Positions 36,112 to 46,230 of a stretch of DNA of 64,000 nt are shown one piece after another (the first letter of the stretch is position 1; each line of letters begins with the position of its first letter). The translations under genes and the position numbers were made by a program. The stretch covers positions 1 through 64,000 of the forward strand of contig JACKCH010000021.1 of the NCBI GenBank assembly GCA_020634115.1, read 5' to 3'. The notes beneath the pieces are model-generated. The model saw only the letters and a program-made list of their open reading frames with translations. It was not told where the DNA came from and did no database searches. The DNA comes from Anaerolineaceae bacterium (lineage in GTDB: Bacteria; Chloroflexota; Anaerolineae; Aggregatilineales; Phototrophicaceae).

Positions 36112-36798
36112 CTACCCGGCGCGGAACAGGACGATGGTCGAGCCGAGGGTGAGGATGTCGCCATCGCGCAGGGGGCGGCCTTTGTCGGTGATCGCGGTGT
36201 TATTCACCAGCGTGCCGTTGGCGCTCCCCAGGTCAAAGATCACCCAGTTGTTATCTACCAGTTCCAGGCGGGCGTGCGGGCGCGATACCGCCGGGTCTTG
36301 CAACCCGACTTCCCAATCCGCCTTGCTGGTCGCCCGCCCAATCGTGATTTTGTTCAGCAGTAGGGGAATCACATTGCCTTCTTGCGGGCCGGTGGTGATA
36401 ATCAGCTTGCCTTTGCCGGTGCTGATCGTGGCCGTAATCAGCGTGCCGTGTTCTTCGGCATTGCGCTGGTCTTCTTCGGTCACGGTGGCCGAAAACTTAA
36501 GGACAGGGACATACAGGCGAATCTCATCGCCGGATGCCAGCGGAAACGGCTCACTGAGCTGCCGGTCATTGACAAACGTGCCGTTGGCGCTCCCCAGGTC
36601 GGTAATCATGAAAATACCGTCGCGGTAGTTAATGACCGCGTGCTGGCGGGAAACATGCTGCTCCGGGATACACACATCGCTCCCGGCCTGGCGACCAATC
36701 GTGGCCGTCGCCCCTTCCGTCAAAACGAATTCCTGAATCACGCCCGTTTGCGGATGACGCCAGATGATTTTTGCCAGACTAAGGGTATAGTCACTCAT
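36112..36798 (-). CDS. Protein with two FHA domains
   Basis: 228 residues consisting of two forkhead-associated domains, which bind phosphothreonine peptides. The first (about 30-95) has ATIGRQAGSDVCIPEQHVSR then DLGSANGTFVND. The second (about 145-220) has ITIGRATSKADWEVGLQDPA, SRPHARL and DLGSANGTLVNN. No TM helix. I prefer the ATG at 36798 because AGG lies 6 bases upstream; an upstream ATG at 36861 would run into the kinase gene. It is encoded 59 bases downstream of the giant histidine kinase and may read phosphorylation by PknB-type kinases such as the one at 6.6-11.4 kb. Confidence 0.92.
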   Translation of the reverse strand: MSDYTLSLAKIIWRHPQTGVIQEFVLTEGATATIGRQAGSDVCIPEQHVSRQHAVINYRDGIFMITDLGSANGTFVNDRQLSEPFPLASGDEIRLYVPVLKFSATVTEEDQRNAEEHGTLITATISTGKGKLIITTGPQEGNVIPLLLNKITIGRATSKADWEVGLQDPAVSRPHARLELVDNNWVIFDLGSANGTLVNNTAITDKGRPLRDGDILTLGSTIVLFRAG

Positions 36799-36857
36799 AC
36801 CAGACCTACTCCGAGGTTTTCCATTCTGTAGCTGTTCAAAGTATAGCACAAACTCAG

Positions 36858-39800
36858 TCAATCATCATTTCCCGCCTGGGGATCACCAAGTGGCAATTTG
36901 ACGACGAAACAACTGCCTTTTCCTGGCTGGCTTTCGGCGGTGAGCGTTCCGCCGTGCTGTTCCACGATCTCCCTGGAAATACTCAGCCCCAGGCCAGAGC
37001 CTTCGCCGGAGATACCCCGCACCCGGAAAAATGGCACGAAGATATGTTCCATATCCTCGGTACTGATCCCGATTCCGGTATCGCGCACCTGAATCCGAGC
37101 CTGTCTTTTCTCGCCAGCCGGCTGGATCGTATCCAGGGAAACCTGAATTTTTCCCCCTGGTGGCGTGTAATGGATGGCGTTCATCACCAGGTTTGTTACC
37201 ACCTGGTTCATGCGCGCCGGGTCAATGTGCGCGGCGACGGGTTCTTCCGGCAGTTCCGCCGTGAGCGTAACCTGCTTCTGCTCGGCTTCCGCCTGTTGGA
37301 TGCGGACAACCTCGGTCACCAGTTCCCGCAAATCCCCATCTTCCGGGGCAAAGGGGATCACGCCCCGTTCAAAGCGGGTATATTCCAGCATATCCTCGAC
37401 CAGTTGTTTCATGCGCTGGGCGACGTGTTCCAGAATTTGCGTATGCTCGGCGATCTGGTCGGGCTTCCGGCGCATCAGGTAGACCCGCGTCATCAGATTG
37501 GTGATGGGCGTGCGCAGTTCATGCGAGGCGTTGGCGACAAACCGGGCTTTCTTATCTTCCAGCGCCTTTTCCTGGCTGATGTCCCGGATAATCATCACCA
37601 TCCCCAGCGCGTTGGCTGCCGTCCCGCCGATACGAATCATAGCAATCGCCGCATCAAAATCACTGCCATCCTGGCGCTGGATGTGCCGTTCTCCCTGCCA
37701 GATTCCGGCTTCGAGAACCGTAGCATAGACCTGAGCAATAAATTCAGGTGATTCCTCCGGCCAGGGCAGGGTGCGGCCCCATTCCAGGGTGGGCGAATCG
37801 AGCATTTCCCGCAGGGCCGTGTTGGTATAGATCATGTGCGGGTCGAAGATAATCCCGATTACGCCTTCCTGCATGGCGTTCAGGATGGCCTGAAGCTGGG
37901 CGCGTTCGGCTTCTAATTCAGCGGTGCGTTCCTGAACCCGCTGCTGAAGCCCAACCGTATACTGTTCATTTTTCTCATTCAAATAGACGTTTTCCAGGCT
38001 GACGGCGAGCTCGTCGGCCAGTTCAATCATCGCTTCCAGGTCAATTTCATCAAAACCGTACTTCTCGATGCGCGACACCGCCAGAATGCCGATGGTTTTG
38101 CCGTACTGCCGGATTGGCACTGCAACCTGGCTGCCGTAGTCAAAATCCAATTGAAAATAGTCGGAATCAAGGGTTGTGTCCAGTACCAGACGTGGCCTGC
38201 CATGCCGGATGACCCAACCGTAAATACCTTCATCATAGGATTGCCGGTAATCGAAATAGTCCTCGTCAGGCTGATGTTCCGGGGCGTATATCACCGCGCC
38301 CACACTCATCTCGCGGTGCTGGTCGTCAGCGAGCAGGATAACCGCGCCCGCATAGTGAAACTCATCCACCAATGCCTGCGCCACCGCATTCATGAAGCGC
38401 TTCGGGTCGCGTTCCGGCACACTGCGACGGCTGACATGGCGCAAAGTCGCCAGGTACTGCTGGCGGCGGTGGGTGGCCTGGTAAAGCCGGGCATTGCGCA
38501 GTGCAACAGCGGCCTGGTTCGCAAAGGTCGTGAGAATGCGCGCATCATTACGAGTAAAAGCATTCGGTTTCGCGCTGTCCAGATTGAGGATGCCAATCAC
38601 TATGCCATCAATTACAATTGGCACACCCAGATAGGAGCGTATCCAGTCTGCCTGTTCAATGACAATCCATTCGGGATGGTCTCGTGTATCAGTGATGAGA
38701 TACGGTTCTCCTGTTTCGACCATGTAGCACAAGTTCGGTGTATCCTTGATGGAAAAACGCAGCCCCAGGACCTCGTCTTCAATAGCACGCTCCACAAATC
38801 CCATCCCGCGCATGACCTGCCCCACCCCGTCTTTGATGAGCATGACATTGCACGTATCATAAGCAATCACCGACTCGATTGAGGTGATGATTACGCCCAG
38901 CAGTTGCTCAATTTCCAGTGTGCTGTTAACCACCTCGGCGGTGGAGGCCAGTGTCTCCGCCAGGATACGCTGGCGGCGCTCTGCCTGTTCCGCCTGTTCG
39001 CGCACCCGGACTTCAGCTTTGATTTGCGCCACCTGGCGGGCATTACTGATCGCCAGGGCAACCGTGTTACCGATTGCCAGCAGGGTTTCCCGTTCCTGGG
39101 CGGAAAATTCATGATTGTCATCAAAAATCAGGTTGAGCGTACCGACCACTTTCTCCTGGAGCAGCAGCGGGACGATGACGGCAACTTTCAACCCCTGTTT
39201 ACCCAGTTGTTCCCGAACTGCCGGGACAGCGCGCTCGTCCCGCATGATCTCGGTTGAGATCACAATCTCCCGCCGTTTGACCGCGATACCACTCAGGCTG
39301 CTCTCTACTGGCAGGATCGTCCCCGCCGCCAGCGTCTCATCTGTGAAGCCACGTGGCGCGAGAACTTCCAGCACTCCCAGGGCTTCATTCAGAGAAAGGA
39401 ACGCCGCCGCCGGAACATGGGTATACGCTACAACCGAATCCAATGCCTTATCAATGATGGTTTGCACGTCCAGCGAACGGTAAATGCTGTCTGCAATAGT
39501 GTTAATCACAGTGAGCGACTCGGTTTTAGCTTGCAATTCCGCCCGTGACTGTTCCAATGACAGAGCGATTTCTTTGCGCCGGGTAATATCGTGTATCGTG
39601 CAGACTACGGAAATAACCTGTCCGGCGTCATCATGCAGTGGACTGAAGGTGTATTCATAGTAGTGGGTGTGAGCAGGTTCGCCCAGCATCCACTCACCGG
39701 TGACGGCCTTTCCATGCGGAAAGATATCGTCGCGTACAGCTTGGAAACTGGCGATGGTGTGCGATAAGGTATCCACCGCTTTGTTTACAGACTCACCGGC

Positions 39801-41156
39801 ACTGGACTGGTGGGGCGATTGCGCTGCCCCCAAACTCCGGTAGAGAACCTCCCCGGCTTCACTAATGACGTAGAAATGATCCGGCGTACTGGAAAAAATG
39901 GCGTCCAACATGCGTGATTGCTGTTGCAGTTCACTGGTGCGCTGGGCGACTCGTGCCTCCAGTTCATCATTGGCTTTGGTGAGCTTTTCCTGCCATGCCT
40001 TTTGCTCGGTAATATCCCGGTTGACACAGACCAGACCGGCGATTTCACCATCTGTATTTCGCAGGGGAACAGTAGAAACCGCGAACCAGGTCGAAACGCC
40101 AGTCTGGTTTACGTCAAGAAATTCCCAGTAGCGCGTCTGGCCGGTACGAAGCACGTACTCACCGCTGGCTTTGATGCGTTCGATGGTTTCGGGGGGGACG
40201 AATTCCTCAATCTGCTTGCCAACGACATCCTTAAACGAGGTCGCGCCCACGTATTCGCGGTGTGCCTGATTGTTGACAACGATGCGATTCTGAAGGTCAC
40301 GGACAAAAACGATGTCGGGGATGCTGTCAATAATGGTACGCAGCAAGGTGCGTTCTTCGGCCAGGGCTGCCTCAGCCTGTTCTCGTTCACGCATTTGTTC
40401 CCGTAATTGTTGGTTGGCCTGGAAAAGGGCATCAGTACGCTCGGCAATCAGCAGTTCCAATGTATCATAAGCAGCTTTGAGCTTGGCATCTTTTGCGTTC
40501 AGGGCTGCCAGGTGTTCGGCTTCCATTCGGTCCCGAAAATAAAGATACAGGAAGATCATTATGGCCGAGATGAAATAGGCTACAAACGAGGTGAGGCTAT
40601 GGAGCGACCAGGAGACAGTCTCTTCTCCGGTTCCAATCGTCTGCGTAATCACCAGGATCACGGATAAAACCACAGCCATAAAGACCAGGGTCACGCGCCG
40701 GGACATGATGATGCTGACGGTGAGTGTCGGCGGGATCAGAAGCGTAAGGAGAATGAAATCAGCCTGCAGGGTTGTGGCGCGGATAATGAATAACGTCAGA
40801 ACCCCGATTGTTCCGACAGTCACGCCCAGCATCGTTGCCAATTTATAATGGCGGGTGCGACTGAGGAGATAGCTGGCACAAAAAACAAACGCTGCCAGAA
40901 CAGTCACAATCAACTGATTGTCTTCTGCTACGCTCTCCGCGCTGCCCTTAAGAGATACATACAGGCTGAATGGGATAGCCGTTATAGTCGCCAGAATTAA
41001 AAGGATAGTGATATAGCGTGCCTTGTAACGCTGTTCTTCATCCTGAAGCGCCGAGGAAGGTTCAGTTAAAAGCCGCCACAACTTACTGAACCATGTCTTA
41101 TCCGGGGGCCGTTGCGAAGGATGTAAATCCAAATCCGGGAAATCCTTTTCCTGCAT
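36858..41156 (-). CDS. Large membrane-bound PAS/GAF sensor histidine kinase
   Basis: 1,432 residues. The N-terminal region (about 45-215) holds six or so TM helices, then a coiled coil (to about 270). Sensor modules follow in order: a PAS (about 275-395, PAC end DITEQKAWQEKL), a second PAS (about 425-545), three GAF domains (about 560-1050) and a third PAS (about 1085-1190). The catalytic core has HisKA with His1212 in NASHELRTP, then HATPase_c with Asn1326 in NLVMNAIHYTPPGG and the G boxes DTGIGIS and GSGLGLSISREIVEQHGG. No receiver domain, and no response regulator is adjacent, so its partner is elsewhere. Signals are unknown; the GAF and PAS stack suggests several ligands. Confidence 0.95.
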   Translation of the reverse strand: MQEKDFPDLDLHPSQRPPDKTWFSKLWRLLTEPSSALQDEEQRYKARYITILLILATITAIPFSLYVSLKGSAESVAEDNQLIVTVLAAFVFCASYLLSRTRHYKLATMLGVTVGTIGVLTLFIIRATTLQADFILLTLLIPPTLTVSIIMSRRVTLVFMAVVLSVILVITQTIGTGEETVSWSLHSLTSFVAYFISAIMIFLYLYFRDRMEAEHLAALNAKDAKLKAAYDTLELLIAERTDALFQANQQLREQMREREQAEAALAEERTLLRTIIDSIPDIVFVRDLQNRIVVNNQAHREYVGATSFKDVVGKQIEEFVPPETIERIKASGEYVLRTGQTRYWEFLDVNQTGVSTWFAVSTVPLRNTDGEIAGLVCVNRDITEQKAWQEKLTKANDELEARVAQRTSELQQQSRMLDAIFSSTPDHFYVISEAGEVLYRSLGAAQSPHQSSAGESVNKAVDTLSHTIASFQAVRDDIFPHGKAVTGEWMLGEPAHTHYYEYTFSPLHDDAGQVISVVCTIHDITRRKEIALSLEQSRAELQAKTESLTVINTIADSIYRSLDVQTIIDKALDSVVAYTHVPAAAFLSLNEALGVLEVLAPRGFTDETLAAGTILPVESSLSGIAVKRREIVISTEIMRDERAVPAVREQLGKQGLKVAVIVPLLLQEKVVGTLNLIFDDNHEFSAQERETLLAIGNTVALAISNARQVAQIKAEVRVREQAEQAERRQRILAETLASTAEVVNSTLEIEQLLGVIITSIESVIAYDTCNVMLIKDGVGQVMRGMGFVERAIEDEVLGLRFSIKDTPNLCYMVETGEPYLITDTRDHPEWIVIEQADWIRSYLGVPIVIDGIVIGILNLDSAKPNAFTRNDARILTTFANQAAVALRNARLYQATHRRQQYLATLRHVSRRSVPERDPKRFMNAVAQALVDEFHYAGAVILLADDQHREMSVGAVIYAPEHQPDEDYFDYRQSYDEGIYGWVIRHGRPRLVLDTTLDSDYFQLDFDYGSQVAVPIRQYGKTIGILAVSRIEKYGFDEIDLEAMIELADELAVSLENVYLNEKNEQYTVGLQQRVQERTAELEAERAQLQAILNAMQEGVIGIIFDPHMIYTNTALREMLDSPTLEWGRTLPWPEESPEFIAQVYATVLEAGIWQGERHIQRQDGSDFDAAIAMIRIGGTAANALGMVMIIRDISQEKALEDKKARFVANASHELRTPITNLMTRVYLMRRKPDQIAEHTQILEHVAQRMKQLVEDMLEYTRFERGVIPFAPEDGDLRELVTEVVRIQQAEAEQKQVTLTAELPEEPVAAHIDPARMNQVVTNLVMNAIHYTPPGGKIQVSLDTIQPAGEKRQARIQVRDTGIGISTEDMEHIFVPFFRVRGISGEGSGLGLSISREIVEQHGGTLTAESQPGKGSCFVVKLPLGDPQAGNDD

Positions 41157-41321
41157 AACAGATCAACCCTGCTGCACGCTTGACAACCCTAATTTTACTA
41201 TACCTTGATTTATTCGTGAGTTTATGTTTTATGTAGTGCGTCACGAGTCAAGCTCCGCAACACTCTTTAGAGGCCGGTTGTTGGGGAATAGTGGGGAGAA
41301 AACGCAGCGAAAACGGATCGT

Positions 41322-42563
41322 TTAACGCAGTCGACGGACTCCAGGCGAACGGGCGAGAATCAACAGGCTGATACCGCCACCGGCCAGGGTGAACAGCGCC
41401 ATCGCGTCCGGCGTGCCGATGTGTTCGGCAATGCTACCTAAGGCCAGCGCCCCGAACGGTGCAAACCCGAACCATGCCAGGGTGTACAGGCTCATCACCC
41501 GCCCCCGAAACTCGTCTGGCACTTCATCTTGAATCAGCGTATTCACGGTGACGAATTGCAGGATGATTCCAAACCCGAACAGCGTCATCAGGATGACCGA
41601 CGGAGTCACTTCGGTCATGCGGGTGACCATCAGCCCAATTACGGCCACAAAACCGCTCATCATCATGACGACCCGCCCGCGCCCAAAGCGCCGGCCCATC
41701 GGCGTGACCGAAATGGCGGCCAGCAGCGCCCCGACGCCCAGCGCGGTACTCATCGCAGCGAACCCATCCACCGGGGAATGCAGCACCACATCCGCGAAGG
41801 CCGGGAGCAGTGTAGAGATATTGACGATAAAAATCGCGGCAGTGACCGCCAGTAGCAACAGCGGCGCGATGGTCATGTGGCGACGGGAAAAAGTTACCCC
41901 CTCTTGCAATCGTTTGAGCGGAGGAAGCCCATTCGGGCGGGGAATAAACGCCACCCGCATAATGACCAGCATGAAGATGACCGCCAGGAAGCTGGCACCG
42001 TTGATCGCAAAACACCACGCCGGACCAACCTGGTTCAGTAGGATTCCGGCGACGGCGGGGCCGATGATACGCGCCCCATTAAACATAATGGCATTCAGGG
42101 CGATACCACTGCTCAGGTCTTTGTGGCCGACCAGTTCAACAATGATAGACTGACGGGAAGGCGCATCTATAGCGTTGGTGACACCCAGCAGGAACGCCAG
42201 CCCAACAATATGATACACTTGAACGACACCCGCAAAGGTAAGCGCTGCCAGGATGAATGCCAGCAACATCTGGATTGTCTGGGAGATAATCAGGATGGTG
42301 CGGCGTGGATAGCGGTCTACCAGCACCCCGGCAAAGGGCGACAGCAGCAGCGAGGGCAGCCCAGCGGCGGCGGCCACAATCCCCAGCCACACTTCCTGCT
42401 GGGTCAGGTGGAACACCAGCCAGCCCTGCGCGATCACCTGCATCCAGGTGCCGGAAAGGGAAATAACCTGCCCAAAGAAGTACAATCGGAAATTGGGATA
42501 CTGCAAAGCCGCCAGGGTTTTCGTTTGTACGGGACTTGATTGTGGGCTTGCCAGGGTGGTCAT
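41322..42563 (-). CDS. MFS transporter, EntS-like
   Basis: 413 residues with 12 predicted TM helices. FRLYFFGQVISLSGTWMQV at the N-terminus, GVLVDRYPRRTILI (the family loop 2-3 motif) and NAIDAPSRQSIIVELVG are typical of the enterobactin-exporter-like MFS branch. Probably exports a small molecule; the substrate is unknown. No siderophore genes are nearby. Confidence 0.9.
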   Translation of the reverse strand: MTTLASPQSSPVQTKTLAALQYPNFRLYFFGQVISLSGTWMQVIAQGWLVFHLTQQEVWLGIVAAAAGLPSLLLSPFAGVLVDRYPRRTILIISQTIQMLLAFILAALTFAGVVQVYHIVGLAFLLGVTNAIDAPSRQSIIVELVGHKDLSSGIALNAIMFNGARIIGPAVAGILLNQVGPAWCFAINGASFLAVIFMLVIMRVAFIPRPNGLPPLKRLQEGVTFSRRHMTIAPLLLLAVTAAIFIVNISTLLPAFADVVLHSPVDGFAAMSTALGVGALLAAISVTPMGRRFGRGRVVMMMSGFVAVIGLMVTRMTEVTPSVILMTLFGFGIILQFVTVNTLIQDEVPDEFRGRVMSLYTLAWFGFAPFGALALGSIAEHIGTPDAMALFTLAGGGISLLILARSPGVRRLR

Positions 42564-42676
42564 AGTTGCGGGTAATCCGGTTAAGTTGGGTAGTGTTCCC
42601 TCATTATAGGACTCGGCTCAGGGCAGTAGTAGCACCGCTTTCTGGATAATGGACTCAAAACGAGAAAGGATAACCG

Positions 42677-43159
42677 ATGATTCAACTCCCGGCACACACC
42701 TACCTGGATGACCACCAGATCCCCTACCAGCGCAAGTCCTTCCCCACGGACACCCCCAAAGGCGCGGCGAGCGTCGCGCACGCGCTGGGTTTCCCCGAAC
42801 GGCAGATGATTAAGACGCTGATTTTCACAGTGGTGGATACCGGAGAAAACGTGCTGGTGATGGTGGGCGGCGACCAGTCCGCCAAGTCCGGGTTGCTGAA
42901 GAAAGCGATAGGCTCTCGCAACATCAAAATGGCCGACCCGGACACGGTGAAAGCCGTCACCAGCTATGTAATCGGCTCGATTCCACCGTTTGGCTGGCAG
43001 CCAGCGGGGTTTCGCACGTTTCTGGAAGAATCGCTGGCGCGTGAAGAATCCCTCGGTGTCGGTACGGGGCAGTGGGGCGAAGAAATCATCATCACGCCCG
43101 ACAACCTGATCCGCGCCGCCCACGCGCAGGTCGTGCCGCTTGTCCCCGGAGATGAATAG
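42677..43159 (+). CDS. YbaK/EbsC-type aminoacyl-tRNA deacylase
   Basis: 160 residues, the normal length of stand-alone editing proteins that hydrolyse mischarged Cys- or Ala-tRNAPro. Matching features are HALGFPERQMIKTLIF with the conserved Lys, a VGGDQSAKSGLLKKAIG helix, and VIGSIPPFGWQ, the family GxxPPFG motif. AAAGGA lies 6 bases before the ATG. Specificity among YbaK, ProX and related types is not resolved. Confidence 0.9.
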   Translation: MIQLPAHTYLDDHQIPYQRKSFPTDTPKGAASVAHALGFPERQMIKTLIFTVVDTGENVLVMVGGDQSAKSGLLKKAIGSRNIKMADPDTVKAVTSYVIGSIPPFGWQPAGFRTFLEESLAREESLGVGTGQWGEEIIITPDNLIRAAHAQVVPLVPGDE

Positions 43160-43448
43160 GTTTTTAGAAGCGTACCAACGCCGTTTAATGTAAAAAATCG
43201 GTAGATTACGCCGGGTCGCTCCTACGCCAGCACCTTAAAAAAGGGAGAATTTGTAGGGGCGCAATCCACTGTGTCCACGAATCCGGGTCACCTCGTTTAT
43301 TTTCTAAGTCGAGAACCATCCTGCGGAATACATGAGCGAGTCGCGCACAGATTGAGTGGTTCTTATCTGCGGATAAACCTTTATGCACCCCACCATGACG
43401 AAAGCATATACTGCTAATAAGTATTGTCGTGCATACTGGGAAAATTCC
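43160..43448. other. Gene-free spacer with a partial hairpin repeat
   Basis: 289 bases without a supported gene. At 43252 there is TGTAGGGGCGC without its second arm, and CGGGTCGCTCCTACG at 43212 looks like a decayed inverted copy. Confidence 0.5.
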
Positions 43449-45398
43449 ATGACCACCGAAATGATCCAGCAAACAGCGGCGGCCTTGTTGAGTGAATATG
43501 AGCAGCATATTTTTTCAAAAATGCTAGCTAAGGGCACATTAAATGATGAGCAGGCTCAATTGGTGCTGCAAACTCGCCAGCAGCACGATACCTCACTACT
43601 CGACATCCTGGGTGCGATGCAGTTTGTCCGCCTGGAAGATTACGCACAAGACCTGGCCGAAGTCTCGATTAACGCTTATGCCAGTGAACTCCTGAAAACT
43701 GATTTTTTCACCTATGACGAAGCGCTCATCCGCCGCTTCGATCCGGCAGTGATGGCACGTTATCTCTTCTGTCCTCTGCAATACAGTGCTGGGACTCTCA
43801 CCATTCTGACCACCACCCTCGATGAAAAATACATTCACGAAGAGATTGGCCGCGTACTGCCGGATGCCGACGTGATGCCCTTTATCGGCACAGAGCGCGA
43901 TGTGAAAGACCTGCTGGAACGGGTCTTCCAGGAAGAGTTTAGCTATGCGGCGGTCTATGGTCTGCGGGATGCCAATCCGCAGCAGTCCGGGGCGCAGGTG
44001 TTCACACGCCCCCAGCTTATTGTGTTTGCCCTGGTTGGCCTGGCACTGATTGTCGGGCTGGTGACGAATTTCTGGAATACGATGGCCCTACTTATCGTGG
44101 GCATCAGCCTGCTCTATATGATCAGCATGATATTTAAGTTCATGCTCTCCATCCTGGGCTGGCGCAACCGTTTTCGCGCCACACGCCATATCCGCCCGGA
44201 AGACCTGCAAAGCATCCATGACCGTGACCTGCCCATCTACAGCATCCTGGTGCCGGTCTATAAAGAACCATCGGTGGTGCCGAATCTGCTGAACGCCCTG
44301 GCAGATATTGATTACCCGCATGAGAAACTGGACGTGCTGATCCTCATGGAGGAGGACGACGAGGCAACTATTGAGGCCGCTAAAGCCGCCGATCCGCCGT
44401 CCTACTTCCGCCTCATCATCGTGCCGGACAGCCAACCACGCACTAAGCCCAAAGCCTGCAATTATGGTCTGCATTTCTGTCGTGGCGAGTTTGTAACCAT
44501 CTACGACGCGGAAGATATTCCGGAACCAGACCAGTTACGCAAAGCTGTCCTTGCGTTTCGTCGTGGGGATGAGGACCTGATCTGCGTGCAATCTGCACTG
44601 AACTACTACAATACGAAAGAGAATTATCTGACGCGCATGTTCACCCTGGAATACACCTTCTGGTTCGATTACATGCTGCCGGGACTGGATAGCCTGGTAC
44701 TGCCCATCCCGCTGGGCGGCACGAGCAATCACTTCCGCATGGATGCGCTGCGCAAGCTTGGGGCGTGGGACCCCTTCAATGTGACTGAGGACGCCGATCT
44801 GGGTATTCGTGCCGCTGCCAACGGTTATACCGTCGGCATCATCAACTCTACCACGTATGAGGAGGCGAACAATCACACTGGCAACTGGATTCGCCAACGC
44901 AGCCGGTGGATTAAGGGCTACATGCAAACCTGGCTGGTGCATAACCGGCATCCCTTACAGCTGATTCATCATGTTGGCTTGAAAGGTTGGCTGGGCTTCC
45001 AACTGTTGATCGGCGGTACGGTTTGGGTTTTCCTCATCAATCCGATTATGTGGGTCTTGTTCCTCATCTGGATTTTGTTTCAGCCTGGATGGATGGCGAC
45101 CCTGTTCCAGGGCTGGGTGTGGGATATCGCGTTCATCAGTCTCGTAGCCGGCAATGGCATGGCAATCTTACTCAATGTCCTGGCAACGCTGGAGCGTGAG
45201 CGAAACCGGAGCCTATTCTTCTTTGCGATTAGCAATCCGTTCTACTGGGTACTGCATTCTATCGCCGCGTATAAAGCCCTATGGCAATTGATTCGCAAGC
45301 CCTTCTATTGGGAAAAGACCAATCACGGTCTGACCAATGTCAAAGCCGGGGACTTGTTCACTGGAGCGGATACGCAGCAGCCCGCTGCAACGACTTAG
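43449..45398 (+). CDS. Processive GT2 glycosyltransferase with MshEN-like N-terminal domain
   Basis: 649 residues. Residues 1-165 resemble the MshEN/T2SE_N domain of type II secretion ATPases (a helical LxxxLxxxGxLxxxQxxxxLxxQ pattern). Two TM helices follow, then a family 2 catalytic domain: YSILVPVYKEPSVVPNLL, a KPKACNYGLHFCRGEF region, DAED as the metal/donor site, TEDADLG as the acceptor Asp and RQRSRWIKGYMQTW as the Q/RxxRW motif of cellulose-synthase-like enzymes. Three or four C-terminal TM helices complete it. I choose the ATG at 43449 because GGGA lies upstream; an ATG at 43383 has no ribosome site. MshEN domains can bind c-di-GMP, so polymer synthesis may be under that signal (inference). 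Confidence 0.9.
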   Translation: MTTEMIQQTAAALLSEYEQHIFSKMLAKGTLNDEQAQLVLQTRQQHDTSLLDILGAMQFVRLEDYAQDLAEVSINAYASELLKTDFFTYDEALIRRFDPAVMARYLFCPLQYSAGTLTILTTTLDEKYIHEEIGRVLPDADVMPFIGTERDVKDLLERVFQEEFSYAAVYGLRDANPQQSGAQVFTRPQLIVFALVGLALIVGLVTNFWNTMALLIVGISLLYMISMIFKFMLSILGWRNRFRATRHIRPEDLQSIHDRDLPIYSILVPVYKEPSVVPNLLNALADIDYPHEKLDVLILMEEDDEATIEAAKAADPPSYFRLIIVPDSQPRTKPKACNYGLHFCRGEFVTIYDAEDIPEPDQLRKAVLAFRRGDEDLICVQSALNYYNTKENYLTRMFTLEYTFWFDYMLPGLDSLVLPIPLGGTSNHFRMDALRKLGAWDPFNVTEDADLGIRAAANGYTVGIINSTTYEEANNHTGNWIRQRSRWIKGYMQTWLVHNRHPLQLIHHVGLKGWLGFQLLIGGTVWVFLINPIMWVLFLIWILFQPGWMATLFQGWVWDIAFISLVAGNGMAILLNVLATLERERNRSLFFFAISNPFYWVLHSIAAYKALWQLIRKPFYWEKTNHGLTNVKAGDLFTGADTQQPAATT

Positions 45399-45411
45399 CG
45401 CCCGGAAGGGT

Positions 45412-46131
45412 TCAGTTAATGGTTTGAAACAGGAGTTGAATGCCCAGCGCCAGCAGCAGGACGAGAACCAGCTTGTGGAATACGCGGGGCGGGATGCGGG
45501 GCGCGAGGAGAATCCCAGCTGCCGTGCCGATCAGTAACGCTGGGAGCGAATACAGGAAATACATCCACACCGCCGGAGTCAGGTTATGGCTGACGGCATG
45601 AGCCGCGACCACGATGATGCTGTTAGAGATAGAAATCCCTCGTAGATTTCCACGAAACTCGTTTGGCTCCCAGCGGTTGCTTGTCCCATAGATAACTGCC
45701 GGTGGTCCGCCGGTATTATACGCGCCGCTCAGGATGCCGGTTGTCAGGCCAAAGATATAGGCCCAGATCAGCCGTTTCGTCTGTGGCAGGCGCAGGTTCA
45801 TCAGGCTGTAGACGCTGTAGATGATGACCAACACCGCCAGCACCCCCATGCCAATCCGGTTGTCTATAGACTTCAACAGCCAGACACCCAGCGGGATACC
45901 GATCAGAGACGCGACAATGAAACGCCACACGGAACGCAGACGAATGTGTTGGTAATAGTACACCAGCATCGCCAGAGTCCCCACAACTGAAGCCAGCGCG
46001 ACCAGCGGCGCGGCAGTGGTCAGACCAATTATGGGGATTAGCAGTGGCATAGCGATCAGAGCATGACCAAAACCGGTCAGGCTCAGAATGAAAAAAGCGA
46101 AGAAAATAACAATATTCAGTGAGATGAGCAT
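45412..46131 (-). CDS. TauE/SafE-family permease
   Basis: 239 residues with about eight hydrophobic helices. The N-terminus LSLTGFGHALIAMPLLIPI and later FGLTTGILSGAYNTGGPPAVIYG match the duplicated G/P motifs of the TauE/SafE (DUF81) family, which exports sulfite, sulfoacetate or other organic anions. It converges with the GT2 gene with 13 bases between stops. Substrate unknown. Confidence 0.88.
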   Translation of the reverse strand: MLISLNIVIFFAFFILSLTGFGHALIAMPLLIPIIGLTTAAPLVALASVVGTLAMLVYYYQHIRLRSVWRFIVASLIGIPLGVWLLKSIDNRIGMGVLAVLVIIYSVYSLMNLRLPQTKRLIWAYIFGLTTGILSGAYNTGGPPAVIYGTSNRWEPNEFRGNLRGISISNSIIVVAAHAVSHNLTPAVWMYFLYSLPALLIGTAAGILLAPRIPPRVFHKLVLVLLLALGIQLLFQTIN

Positions 46132-46230
46132 AGTTTTAGCGATTCGATTGCGACGGTCAGTGTTAAATTACGAGCCTCTATGTCGAAACAATAGCCGCAA
46201 ATCGACGGGATTGCAACAAAAGATACGGTA

